Source of the DNA: Mycetocola reblochoni REB411
GTDB taxonomy: Bacteria; Actinomycetota; Actinomycetes; Actinomycetales; Microbacteriaceae
Direction of reading: 5' to 3'
NCBI RefSeq assembly: GCF_900163835.1
Contig: NZ_FUKR01000036.1
Span: 1 to 64,000 of the forward strand
Length of the DNA: 64,000 bases
Below are positions 50,999 to 59,457 of this stretch, piece by piece. Under the pieces are notes generated by a model. That model saw nothing but the letters and a program-made list of their open reading frames with translations. It made no database searches and was not told the DNA's origin. Position 1 is the first letter of the stretch; each line of letters begins with the position of its first letter. A program made the translations under genes and the position numbers.

Positions 50999-53020
50999 GT
51001 GACTACGAGCAACGACACATCTAACGCGGACGACGGCTCATCGACCGGTTCCGCGCCGATTTCAGACGCATCGTCCGACGGGGATTCCGCCGCGGCGACT
51101 CCGTCGTCAACCACGACGCCCGCGAAGAAGCCGACGGCGGCGGCGAAGAAGCCGACGGCGGCGGCGAAGAAGCCGACGACGCGAACGTCGAGCTCGGCCG
51201 CGACGACGACGGCGTCCACGTCTGTCGGCGCCGCCGAGGACGCCGTGGATACGAGCGCCAAGCCGACCACCGGTGCCTCGCCGACTCCGAAGAAGACCCC
51301 GTCGAGAACGCGGACCACGGCGGCCTCTGGCCAGGCCGCCACCGGAACCCGCAAGCCGGCCGCCCGGAAGCCCGCGGCGAGGAAACCGGCCGGTACGGCG
51401 TCCGCGTCCTCGTCAGCGGGGGCCGCGAGCGATACCGAGAACGCAACGGCGACGACGCCGGACACAGCGACGTCGCCCACCGCCAAGCGGACACCGGCGG
51501 CCAGGTCGAAGAAACCGACCGGGGCGTCGACGACCGCAGCCGCTGCGTCACGACCGACCTCGGAGACGGCTGAGTCATCGGCGACGGCCGCGCCCGCGTC
51601 ACAGGCGCGGCCGGCATCGAAAGCGGCGTCTGCGTCGAAGACTGCGTCTGCGTCGAAGACTGCGTCTGCGTCGAAGACTGCGGCGGCGTCCAAGACCGGG
51701 GCGGCGTCGAAGGCTAAGGCTGCGTCGAGGACTGCGGCGGCGTCGAAGACCACGTCGGCCTCGAAGCCGTCAGCCGCCCGCCGTCCTGCCCCGGCTCGAC
51801 GGACCACCACGACCCCCGCACCTGCCGCTGCGGATGAGGCAACCGCACCCACGGGCTCCGCCACGGAGACGACCTCCGTGGCCGACGACGCAGCATCACC
51901 CGTGTCGTCGAGTCGGATCGAGTCCGCGGCCGCCCCCGCCTCCATCGTCGAGGACCCGGGCACCGGCTCAACGGAGACGGCGCCGGACCCGGCCGCGCGG
52001 CCGGCCTCCGCATCGCCGGCCGTGACCGCTCCGGAAGAGATGACCGTGCCCGCAGACGCGGATGCGGTCCTGCCGACGGAGGAGGCTCCGGGGTCGGGAG
52101 ACGACGGTGGGCGCAGCCCCGCCCCAGACGCCCCGCCGACCGAGGACTCCCTGCCTGCCGCGGAGGCGCGACAGGGCAACTGGTTCACCCGCTTAATGGG
52201 TGTCGTCACCCGTCGTCCCGCGACCGCCGCGTCGACCGCAGCCGCGGCTGACTCTGCCGGGGATGACGTCATCGTCGTCACCGGCCTGCGGAAGAGCTTC
52301 GGGGAGACCACCGCGGTCGACGGCATCGACCTGACCGTCCGCCGAGGGACATTCGCCGGCATCGTCGGGCCGAACGGGGCCGGCAAGACGACCACGCTGT
52401 CGATGATGACCGGTCTGCTCCGGCCGGACGCGGGCGAGGTCGCCGTCAACGGTGTGGCGGTGTGGGACGACCCGGAACGGGCGAAGCGTATGCTCGGGGT
52501 CCTCCCCGACCGACTGCGGCTGTTCGACCGGCTGACCGGGGCCCAGCTGATCTACTACGCCGGCGTATTGCGCGGTGTCGACGCCGCAACCGTCCGGTCA
52601 CGCATTCCCGAGCTTGCGCAGGCATTCGGCATCGTCGAGGCGATCAACCGCCCGGTGTCCGACTACTCGGTCGGAATGGCGAAGAAGGTGGCCCTCGCGT
52701 CGGCGATGATCCACTCCCCGCGGGTTCTCGTGCTCGACGAACCCTTCGAATCGATGGATCCGGTGTCGACCTCCACCGTCGTCGACGTGCTGAAGCGGTA
52801 CGTGGAGCACGGGGGGACGGTGGTGCTGTCCAGCCACAGCATGGACCTCATTGCGCGGGTCTGCGACGACGTCGTGATCATCGTGGACGGCGATGTCCTC
52901 GCCGCCGGCACGGTCGCGGAGGTCAGCGAGGGCGGAAGCCTCGAGGAGCGCTTCCTCGCGCTCGTCGGCGGCGCACAGACGGCGGAGGGGATGGAATGGT
53001 TGCACACCTTCTCCGACTGA
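50999..53020 (+). CDS. ABC transporter ATPase with long histone-H1-like N-terminal tail
   Basis: A 673-aa protein. Residues 1-420 are low complexity, made of Ala, Thr, Ser, Pro and Lys, with repeats such as AKKPTAA and SASKTA, an arginine/lysine-rich middle (ARKPAARKPAGT, SAARRPAPARRTTTT) and an acidic end. A short WFTRLMGVVTRR follows, then a complete ABC ATPase: Walker A GPNGAGKT (457-464), signature DYSVGMAKK (non-canonical, in place of LSGGQ), Walker B VLVLDEPFESMD and the switch histidine in LSSHSMD. The tail resembles bacterial histone-like or Lsr2/HupS-type basic tails, unusual for a transporter. GTG 50999 is the best start, without a clear ribosome site. The permease gene overlaps its end by 25 bp. 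Confidence 0.82.
   Translation: MTTSNDTSNADDGSSTGSAPISDASSDGDSAAATPSSTTTPAKKPTAAAKKPTAAAKKPTTRTSSSAATTTASTSVGAAEDAVDTSAKPTTGASPTPKKTPSRTRTTAASGQAATGTRKPAARKPAARKPAGTASASSSAGAASDTENATATTPDTATSPTAKRTPAARSKKPTGASTTAAAASRPTSETAESSATAAPASQARPASKAASASKTASASKTASASKTAAASKTGAASKAKAASRTAAASKTTSASKPSAARRPAPARRTTTTPAPAAADEATAPTGSATETTSVADDAASPVSSSRIESAAAPASIVEDPGTGSTETAPDPAARPASASPAVTAPEEMTVPADADAVLPTEEAPGSGDDGGRSPAPDAPPTEDSLPAAEARQGNWFTRLMGVVTRRPATAASTAAAADSAGDDVIVVTGLRKSFGETTAVDGIDLTVRRGTFAGIVGPNGAGKTTTLSMMTGLLRPDAGEVAVNGVAVWDDPERAKRMLGVLPDRLRLFDRLTGAQLIYYAGVLRGVDAATVRSRIPELAQAFGIVEAINRPVSDYSVGMAKKVALASAMIHSPRVLVLDEPFESMDPVSTSTVVDVLKRYVEHGGTVVLSSHSMDLIARVCDDVVIIVDGDVLAAGTVAEVSEGGSLEERFLALVGGAQTAEGMEWLHTFSD
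51122..51178 (+). repeat. 21-bp tandem repeat inside the ATPase gene
   Basis: The unit GCGAAGAAGCCGACGGCGGCG occurs as two perfect copies (51122-51142, 51143-51163) and a 15-bp partial third; it encodes AKKPTAA. Confidence 0.9.
51626..51679 (+). repeat. 18-bp tandem repeat inside the ATPase gene
   Basis: Three perfect copies of an 18-bp unit starting GCGTCTGCGTCG (51626-51643, 51644-51661, 51662-51679), followed by several diverged copies to about 51770. They encode the six-residue unit ASASKT. Confidence 0.9.
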
Positions 53021-54564
53021 GCCTGCGACAGCACGTGGCCGCACTGCGGTCGCGGTCCGGACTCGTCTCCGTGCTCGCGTTGCTTCTCCTCGCGGGGGCC
53101 GCGGTGGTCCTGGTATCGATCGCCCTGACCCTGCGCGAGGCCTCCGTCGACGTGAGCCACTCGATCATCGTTGCCGTCGGCTCATTCGTCGTCCTCGGCG
53201 CCGCGGTGGTCCCGTTCCTGAACGCCGCCGACGACGACCTGGACCCCCGGCGCTTCGCTCCCTACGGGCTGAGGGGCCTGCCGCTGGCCGTCGGGCTCGC
53301 GCTCGCAGGGACGTGGAGCGTTCCGACCTTCCTCGGGCTGGCTCTGACGGCGGTGATGGTGATCGTCTGGGCGCCACTCGGCCCCGCGCTCGCCGCCGCG
53401 ATCGTCGGGGGTCTGCTCGGCACCATCACCCTGACCCTGGTGAACCGGATCGCCGTCGCCGTCGCATCACGTCTGCTTCCGCCGCGGAGCGGCCGGTCGC
53501 TGGTCATCCCGCTCGCCGTAATCGGGGTCCTGCTCGTCGGACCCGCGCTTCTGCTGCTGGCCGGCATCCAGCGCGGCACAGGCGACGCCGGGGCATTCGG
53601 TGGCATCGCCCAGGTCGTCGCCTGGACGCCCTTCGGAGCCGCCTGGTCCCTGCCGGGGGACACCGCGCAGGGGATGATCGTCTCCCTTGTCGGTCAGCTG
53701 CTGCTGCAGCTGGTCACTCTCTTGGTGCTCTGGGGCGTCTGGGCGCTCGTCGTCATCCGTTCGACCGTCGACATCCGACGCGACGCCCCCGGGAGGACGG
53801 GCTCGGGGCTGGGCTGGTTCGATGTTCTCCCCGGCAACGGTTTCGGCGCGGTTGCGGCGCGCTCGCTCATCTACTGGACCACCGACCGCCGCTACTGGGT
53901 GCCGATCGTCGCCATCCCCCTGATCCCGCTCCTCATGGTGCCCCCGCTCGCGGTCGCGGGCGTTCCGCTCAACGTCGTCGCCCTCATCCCACTGCCGTTC
54001 ATCGTGACGCTCATCGGGTGGCAGGTGCACAACGACCTCGCCCTGGACTCGTCCGCGCTGTGGCTGCACGTCTCGTCGGGGGTCTCCTCGGCGGCGGACC
54101 GCTGGGGACGTCACGTCCCCGTGATCCTGCTCGGGGCAGTCGTCGTCGGAGCGGGATCCGCGCTGACGACGTTCCTGTACGGCGACTGGTCCGTGATTCC
54201 GGCCGTCGTGGGCGTGTCATCGGGACTGTTCCTGATCGCGGTCGGCGTCGGCAGCGTGGCGAGCGTGCGCTATCCGTACCCCGCCGTGCAGCCGGGGGAC
54301 AGCCCGTTCCAGCAGCCCCAGGATGCGGGATCGAACGCCGTGACCTCGCAAGCCGTGAGCCTGTTGGGCACCTTGCTGCTCGGGGCCCCGGCCGTGGTGC
54401 TCGCGATCATCGGACTGACGGGCGGGGGCGAGAGCTGGTACTGGCTGTCGTTCCTCGTCGGGCTCGGCGGCGGCCTGGTCGTGCTGCTGGTGGGGACGAG
54501 CGCCGCGGTGTTCTCCCTTGCGCGCCGCGGACCCGAGCTGATGACCTTCGCGACCCGTCGCTGA
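52996..54564 (+). CDS. ABC-2 type transporter permease
   Basis: A 522-aa integral membrane protein with about 12-14 hydrophobic segments and few charged loops. It has no close named family that I recognise, but its position directly after, and overlapping, the ATPase gene marks it as the membrane partner. ATG 52996 has GGAGGGG (52984-52990) 5 nt upstream, inside the ATPase frame; a far longer open frame upstream is antisense-like shadow. The substrate is unknown; surface polymer export is possible given the nearby glycosyltransferases, but nothing in the sequence proves it. Confidence 0.8.
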   Translation: MVAHLLRLSLRQHVAALRSRSGLVSVLALLLLAGAAVVLVSIALTLREASVDVSHSIIVAVGSFVVLGAAVVPFLNAADDDLDPRRFAPYGLRGLPLAVGLALAGTWSVPTFLGLALTAVMVIVWAPLGPALAAAIVGGLLGTITLTLVNRIAVAVASRLLPPRSGRSLVIPLAVIGVLLVGPALLLLAGIQRGTGDAGAFGGIAQVVAWTPFGAAWSLPGDTAQGMIVSLVGQLLLQLVTLLVLWGVWALVVIRSTVDIRRDAPGRTGSGLGWFDVLPGNGFGAVAARSLIYWTTDRRYWVPIVAIPLIPLLMVPPLAVAGVPLNVVALIPLPFIVTLIGWQVHNDLALDSSALWLHVSSGVSSAADRWGRHVPVILLGAVVVGAGSALTTFLYGDWSVIPAVVGVSSGLFLIAVGVGSVASVRYPYPAVQPGDSPFQQPQDAGSNAVTSQAVSLLGTLLLGAPAVVLAIIGLTGGGESWYWLSFLVGLGGGLVVLLVGTSAAVFSLARRGPELMTFATRR

Positions 54565-54603
54565 CCGTTCTCCTCCGGCGCACGGCCGTGCGCCGCCCGG
54601 CGG

Positions 54604-54609
54604 TAGAAT
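54604..54609 (+). promoter_or_regulatory. Leaderless-type -10 box of the DUF3039 gene
   Basis: TAGAAT with a 6-nt spacer (CGTCAC) before ATG 54616; one of the best -10 matches in the window. Confidence 0.6.
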
Positions 54610-54615
54610 CGTCAC

Positions 54616-54903
54616 ATGCTTGATGTCTACGCGCGCACAGAGGACCCCGGAACGCTGAGCGGTGGCGGCACGGCCACGCTGGACCGCGAACTCGAGAAGC
54701 TGCTCGAGAACGAGACGATCGATCCGGGCGACCACGAGCGTTTCTCCCACTACGTGAAGAAGGAGAAAATCCTCCAGTCGGCGATGACCGGCAAGCCGGT
54801 GCGCGCGCTCTGCGGCAAGAAGTGGACACCGGGCCGTGACCCCGAGAAGTTCCCCGTGTGCCCGAGCTGCAAGGCGATCTACGAGAAGATGCGCGGCGAG
54901 TAG
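54616..54903 (+). CDS. DUF3039 family protein, probable zinc ribbon
   Basis: A 95-aa soluble protein of the actinobacterial DUF3039 family. The C-terminal half has CGKKWTPGRDPEKFPVCPSC followed by KAIYEKM; the cysteines probably bind zinc. The N-terminal half is charged and helical. Function unknown. The ATG follows TAGAAT at 6 nt with no ribosome site. The 134 bp between its end and the convergent pncB gene are GC-rich, with only complex overlapping hairpins and no clean terminator. Confidence 0.87.
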   Translation: MLDVYARTEDPGTLSGGGTATLDRELEKLLENETIDPGDHERFSHYVKKEKILQSAMTGKPVRALCGKKWTPGRDPEKFPVCPSCKAIYEKMRGE

Positions 54904-55037
54904 ACGCCGATACGCCCGCTCGCCGACGCCGACGCCGCGTCCGTGGTGGATGCCGTGCGTGATCGCGGGGCCCACGCGACGCCGCGTGCGCGGCCGCGAC
55001 GCGCGGGGCCGCGGAGGCGTGCGAGTGGCCGATCGGA

Positions 55038-56348
55038 TCAGCTGAGCAGGGTGGGCAGCGCGGGGTCGCCCCGGCCGAGGCGGAAAGCATCGGCCGGCAG
55101 CTCCTCGATCGCACGGGCCCGATGCTCGCGGGCGGTCCGGACCCCATCGACCCCGATGGCCGTCTCGTCGAGCTCTCCCTCGGTGATCAGAGGGACGATC
55201 AGCGCACGCGCGGAGCGGTCGGGGATCCCGTCGGAGTGGTCCTCGCGGCTGACCTGCTCGGCCGTCGCCACACCGTGCTCGTCGAACAGCCGGTGCGCGG
55301 TCTTCCGGCCGCCGAGAGACGCCTTGCCGACGGAGCGCTTGGCCACGGGCGTCCAGTCCTCGTCCACGCCGTTCCTGTGGGCGACGAGCTTGTAGACCAT
55401 CCCCGCGGCGGGGGAGCCCGACCCGGTGACCACGGAGGTGCCGACCCCGTAGGAGTCGACCGGCGCCGCGGCGAGGGCCGCGATCGCGTGTTCGTCGAGG
55501 TCGTTGGTGACGGTGATCTTCGTGTTCGGGGCGCCCAGCCGGTCGAGCTGCTCGCGCACCTGGCGTACGAGGATCCCCAGGTCGCCCGAGTCGAGGCGCA
55601 CGGCACCCAGGCCCGGACCGGCGACACGCACCGCGGTCTCGACGCCGCTGCGCACGTCGTAGGTGTCGACCAGGAGCGTGGTGTCGACGCCGTTCGCCGC
55701 GATCTGCGCCCGGAACGCCTCCTCCTCGCTGTCGTGGAGGAGGGTGAACGCGTGTGCGGCGGTGCCCATGGTCGGAACTCCCCATCGGCGACCCGCCTCG
55801 AGATTGCTCGTGGCCGAGAAGCCGGCGATGTACGCCGCGCGCGCGGCGGCGACCGCCGCGTTCTCGTTGGCGCGGCGCGAGCCCATCTCCGCGAGGGGGC
55901 GCTCACCGGCCGCGCTGACCATGCGACTCGCCGCGGTGGCCACCGCGCTGTCGTAGTTGAGGACGCTGAGGATCAGCGTCTCCAGCAGGACGCCCTCGGC
56001 GAAGGACGATTCGACGGTCAGCAGCGGCGACTGGGGGAAGTACACCTCTCCCTCGCGGTAGCCCCTGATGGTGCCGCGGAAGCGGTAGTCGGCGAGCCAG
56101 TCCAGCGTTCCGGGGGAGACGACGTCGTTGTCCGCGAGCGAGCGCAGCTCCTCGTCCCCGAAGCGGAAGTCGCGGACGAGCTCGAGGAGTCGGCCGGTCC
56201 CCGCGACGACGCCGTAGCGGCGGGCGCCGGGCAGGCGTCGGGCGAACGCCTCGAACAGGCAGAGGCGGTCGGCCGTCCCGTTCTGACGCGCGGCGTCGAT
56301 CATGGTGAGCTCGTAGCGATCGGTCAGCAGCGCGGTCGATGCGGTCAT
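55038..56348 (-). CDS. pncB: Nicotinate phosphoribosyltransferase
   Basis: Makes nicotinate mononucleotide from nicotinate and PRPP for NAD salvage. The 436-aa product begins [10 protein letters not shown], as usual, and has the conserved [25 protein letters not shown], the histidine in MGTAAHAF that is phosphorylated in the family, and VRLDSGDL near the PRPP site. The start is ATG 56348; the open frame continues upstream only as overlap with murI. On the minus strand TATGCT stands 6 nt before the ATG, so a leaderless mRNA is likely. Divergent from murI with 58 bp between them. Confidence 0.93.
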   Translation of the reverse strand: MTASTALLTDRYELTMIDAARQNGTADRLCLFEAFARRLPGARRYGVVAGTGRLLELVRDFRFGDEELRSLADNDVVSPGTLDWLADYRFRGTIRGYREGEVYFPQSPLLTVESSFAEGVLLETLILSVLNYDSAVATAASRMVSAAGERPLAEMGSRRANENAAVAAARAAYIAGFSATSNLEAGRRWGVPTMGTAAHAFTLLHDSEEEAFRAQIAANGVDTTLLVDTYDVRSGVETAVRVAGPGLGAVRLDSGDLGILVRQVREQLDRLGAPNTKITVTNDLDEHAIAALAAAPVDSYGVGTSVVTGSGSPAAGMVYKLVAHRNGVDEDWTPVAKRSVGKASLGGRKTAHRLFDEHGVATAEQVSREDHSDGIPDRSARALIVPLITEGELDETAIGVDGVRTAREHRARAIEELPADAFRLGRGDPALPTLLS

Positions 56349-56406
56349 GATGAAAGCATATCGAGACGGCCCCCTGACGATCGGGGACAGCGTAGGCTGG
56401 GTGCCC
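56349..56406. promoter_or_regulatory. Divergent pncB/murI promoter region, leaderless type
   Basis: Minus-strand TATGCT (56355-56360) is 6 nt from the pncB ATG. Plus-strand TAGGCT (56393-56398) is 8 nt from GTG 56407 of murI. No ribosome-binding sequence is seen on either side. Confidence 0.55.
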
Positions 56407-57249
56407 GTGAACGATGCACCGATTGGGATCTTCGACTCCGGGGTGGGCGGACTGACCGTTGCACGGGCGATCCAGTCCCAACTGCCCAACGAGCGGATCC
56501 ACTACATCGGGGACACAGCGCGATCGCCGTACGGTCCGAAGTCGATCGCGCAGGTCCGCAGCTATGCGCTCGAGATCATGGACGAGCTCGTCGAACGCGG
56601 CGTGAAAATGCTCGTGATCGCCTGCAACACGGCCTCGGCCGCCGTCCTCAGGGACGCGAGGGAGCGGTACGACGTTCCCGTGATCGAGGTGATCCAGCCC
56701 GCCGTCCGCTCCGCCGTGCGGGCCACCCGCAGCGGCAGGATCGGCGTCATCGGCACCGAGGGGACGATCGCCTCCCGTGCCTACCAGGACGCCTTCGCGG
56801 CGGCCCCCGATCTGGAGATCGTCGCGCAGGCGTGTCCGCGGTTCGTCGAGTTCGTCGAGGCGGGGGTGACCTCCGGCCCCGAGGTGCTCACGACGGCCGC
56901 CGCCTATCTGGAGCCGCTCCGCGCGGCCGACGTCGACACGCTCGTCCTCGGCTGCACGCACTACCCGTACCTACGCGGGGCGATCTCCTACGTCATGGGC
57001 CCCGACGTCGCGCTGGTCTCCAGCGACACAGAGACCGCGAACGACGTCTACCGCACGCTGGTGGCCAGTGACGCGGAACGCACGAGCACGACCCCTCCCG
57101 AGCACCACTACGAGGCGACGGGGGTGAGCGCGGAGGAGTTCCTCGGCCTCGCCCACCGTCTCATGGGGCGAGAGATCGCCCGCGTCGAGCTGGTGCAGAC
57201 GGGAACCATCGATCTTCGGCGACTGCGCGAGCAGAACGCCGCACACTGA
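56407..57249 (+). CDS. murI: Glutamate racemase
   Basis: Makes D-glutamate for peptidoglycan. The 280-aa product has the two catalytic cysteines C73 (VIACNTAS) and C183 (LGCTHYP), the D10-S11 pair in GIFDSGVGG and the substrate loop [12 protein letters not shown] 56407 ([12 protein letters not shown]) is taken as the start; GTG 56401 and ATG 56347 are in frame, but the first is only 2 nt from the TAGGCT box and the second overlaps pncB. It leads an operon with rph and rdgB; rph starts 10 bp after its stop. Confidence 0.95.
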   Translation: MNDAPIGIFDSGVGGLTVARAIQSQLPNERIHYIGDTARSPYGPKSIAQVRSYALEIMDELVERGVKMLVIACNTASAAVLRDARERYDVPVIEVIQPAVRSAVRATRSGRIGVIGTEGTIASRAYQDAFAAAPDLEIVAQACPRFVEFVEAGVTSGPEVLTTAAAYLEPLRAADVDTLVLGCTHYPYLRGAISYVMGPDVALVSSDTETANDVYRTLVASDAERTSTTPPEHHYEATGVSAEEFLGLAHRLMGREIARVELVQTGTIDLRRLREQNAAH

Positions 57250-57259
57250 GGAGGAACAT

Positions 57260-57988
57260 ATGACCGACACCCGCATCGACGGACGCGCCGACGACGAGCT
57301 GCGATCCGTCACCATCGAACGCGGTTGGAGTGAGCAGGCGGAGGGGTCGGCACTGATCTCCTTCGGTCGGACCCGGGTGCTGTGCACCGCGTCGCTCACC
57401 GCCGGCGTCCCCCGCTGGCTGACCGGCAAGGGGAGGGGCTGGGTCACGGCGGAGTACGCCATGCTCCCCCGTGCGACCAATTCACGGTCCGATCGTGAGT
57501 CGGTCAAGGGCAAGATCGGCGGCCGCACACACGAGATCTCCCGCCTGATCGGGCGCAGCATGCGCGCAGTCGTCGATACGAAGGCGCTCGGCGAGAACAC
57601 GATCGTCGTCGACTGCGACGTGCTGCAGGCGGACGGTGGCACCAGGACCGCCGCGATCACCGGGGCCTTCGTCGCTCTGTCCGACGCGATCGACTGGGCA
57701 GTGGAGAAGCGCCTCGTCTCGGCGAAGGCGACGCCCCTCACCGACTCGGTCTCCGCCGTGTCAGTGGGGATCGTGTCGGGGAGGCCCATGCTTGATCTGG
57801 CATACACGGAGGATGTCCGCGCCGAGACGGACATGAACATCGTGGTGAACGGCTCCGGCGACTTCATTGAGGTGCAGGGGACGGCGGAGGGGGCTCCGTT
57901 CAACCGGGACGAGCTCAACGCCCTGCTCGACCTGGGTGTCCTCGGCGGTTCCCGGCTGGCTCAGCTGCAGCGCGAGGCGTTCGCGTGA
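57260..57988 (+). CDS. rph: Ribonuclease PH
   Basis: Phosphorolytic 3'-5' exoribonuclease that trims tRNA 3' ends. The 242-aa product matches the family throughout: [17 protein letters not shown], the RNA-binding [26 protein letters not shown] with the phosphate/metal residues, and [18 protein letters not shown] 57260 follows GAGGAGG at 5 nt. Overlaps rdgB by 4 bp (GTGA). The murI-rph-rdgB order is common in Gram-positive bacteria. Confidence 0.97.
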   Translation: MTDTRIDGRADDELRSVTIERGWSEQAEGSALISFGRTRVLCTASLTAGVPRWLTGKGRGWVTAEYAMLPRATNSRSDRESVKGKIGGRTHEISRLIGRSMRAVVDTKALGENTIVVDCDVLQADGGTRTAAITGAFVALSDAIDWAVEKRLVSAKATPLTDSVSAVSVGIVSGRPMLDLAYTEDVRAETDMNIVVNGSGDFIEVQGTAEGAPFNRDELNALLDLGVLGGSRLAQLQREAFA

Positions 57989-58599
57989 GCGGGTTCCCCG
58001 TCGTCCTGGCCACCCACAACGCCCATAAGGTGACCGAGTTCCAGGAGATGCTCGCCCGCGAGGTCCCCGGGCTCACCGTGCTGCCCTACGACGGGCCCGA
58101 GCCGGTCGAGGACGGGACCAGCTTCGAGGAGAACGCGCTCCTCAAGGCGCGGGCCGCAGCCATCCACACGGGCCGGATCGCCCTGGCCGACGACTCCGGC
58201 ATCGCCGTCGACCTGCTCGGCGGCTCGCCGGGGATCTTCTCCGCACGATGGGCCGGCAGCCGGAAGAGCGACGAGGCCAACCGTCACCTGCTCCTGGAGC
58301 AGCTGTCCGACATCGCCGATGAGCACCGAGCCGCGCATTTCGTGTGCACCATCGCGGTGGTCGTGCCTGACGGCCACGGTGGTGTCGCGAGTGAGCGGAT
58401 CGCGGTCGGTCGGTGGGACGGGCGCGTCGCGAGAGCGGAAAGCGGGGACAACGGCTTCGGCTACGACTCTGTCTTTCTCCCCGACGGGGTCGAAGGGTCA
58501 GCAGCCGAGCTGACTCCCGATCGCAAGGCCGCGCTCAGCCACCGTGCCCGAGCCCTGGGCGCGCTCGTTCCGATCCTCGCCGAGCTCCGCGGCGCCTAG
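57985..58599 (+). CDS. rdgB: dITP/XTP pyrophosphatase (RdgB/HAM1)
   Basis: A 204-aa house-cleaning enzyme that hydrolyses dITP, ITP and XTP to monophosphates, preventing their use in nucleic acids. The family motifs are the start [25 protein letters not shown], the DDSG catalytic aspartates in [23 protein letters not shown] and the C-terminal [16 protein letters not shown] start inside the rph stop. Its stop TAG shares CTAG with the stop of the convergent DedA-like gene, so there is no gap between them. Confidence 0.95.
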   Translation: MSGFPVVLATHNAHKVTEFQEMLAREVPGLTVLPYDGPEPVEDGTSFEENALLKARAAAIHTGRIALADDSGIAVDLLGGSPGIFSARWAGSRKSDEANRHLLLEQLSDIADEHRAAHFVCTIAVVVPDGHGGVASERIAVGRWDGRVARAESGDNGFGYDSVFLPDGVEGSAAELTPDRKAALSHRARALGALVPILAELRGA

Positions 58600-59267
58600 C
58601 CCCGGGGCGTGGCCGCTGCGGGGGCGGTCTTCGCCTTCCTCCTGGCCGAGTAGTAGTGCCAGCCGACGGGGATGATCGTCGCCAGCACGACCACGATGAG
58701 GATCAGGTCGATGTAGCTGGAGACGAACCGGGCCAGCGGCGGGATGTAGCCGAGCAGGTACCCGGCGAGGGTGACGCCCGCCCCCCACAGGCTCGCGCCG
58801 ATGAGGTTGAAGAGCGAGTAGGTGCTGTAGCGCATGCGCGCGGTGCCCGCGGCGACCGGCACGAACGTCCGCAGGATGGGGACGAATCGCGCGAGGATGA
58901 CGCTGAGGCCGCCGAAGCGGTCGAAGAATCCCTGAGCCTTGTCCACGTTCTCTTTCGAGAACAGACCGGTCTCCCTCCGGTCGAAGACCCGTGGGCCCAA
59001 GACCTTCCCGATGAGGTACCCGACCTCCCCACCGAGGAACGCGGCGAGCGCGATCGCCGCACAGACCCAGACGATGTCGACGCCGATTCCCGGGGTGTGC
59101 GCCAGGAGGCCCGTGGCGATCAGAAGCGTGTCTCCGGGCAGGAGGAACCCGACGAGGAGCCCTGTCTCGCTGAAGATGACGAGACAGACGACCAGGAGGG
59201 CGTAGGGGCCGGCCGCTGCGAGGATCGTCTCGGTGTCCAGCCAGGGGATCAGGGCATGAGGGTGCAT
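58596..59267 (-). CDS. DedA family membrane protein
   Basis: A 223-aa inner-membrane protein of the DedA/SNARE-associated family, thought to flip or recycle polyprenyl phosphate or phospholipids. Motifs: SETGLLVGFLLPGDTLL, FLGGEVGYLIGKVLGPRVF and the conserved FARFVPILRTFVPVAAG (here LARFVPILRTFVPVAAGTAR) with its arginines. About five hydrophobic segments and a basic C-terminus. The start is ATG 59267 with GGAG 5 nt upstream; the open frame upstream to 59459 is not homologous. Confidence 0.9.
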   Translation of the reverse strand: MHPHALIPWLDTETILAAAGPYALLVVCLVIFSETGLLVGFLLPGDTLLIATGLLAHTPGIGVDIVWVCAAIALAAFLGGEVGYLIGKVLGPRVFDRRETGLFSKENVDKAQGFFDRFGGLSVILARFVPILRTFVPVAAGTARMRYSTYSLFNLIGASLWGAGVTLAGYLLGYIPPLARFVSSYIDLILIVVVLATIIPVGWHYYSARRKAKTAPAAATPRG

Positions 59268-59445
59268 TGTGCTCCGTGTGAGGAGGGCGGGCGCGGCGTG
59301 GGCCGCGCGCGGGCGCGCGATGGTGCGTCCGTTGCCGATAGTACGCCGCCGGTCCTCATCCCCGCGGGCGCGCGTCGTCGTCCTCGCGGCGTACCCGGTG
59401 GCGATGAGCGCGTGCGCTGCGTCCCGGCTGCGGCGGCGGCGACGG

Positions 59446-59451
59446 TAGCCT
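59446..59451 (+). promoter_or_regulatory. Leaderless-type -10 box of the mntR-like gene
   Basis: TAGCCT with a 6-nt spacer (GAGGGC) before ATG 59458. Confidence 0.5.
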
Positions 59452-59457
59452 GAGGGC

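Noticed and set aside
54904-55037. Terminator between DUF3039 and pncB
   Set aside because: Several overlapping short GC hairpins exist but none is a clear, stable stem in the right place.
56347-56406. Longer murI start at ATG 56347
   Set aside because: It overlaps the pncB start codon and both promoter boxes; family alignment begins at about [12 protein letters not shown].
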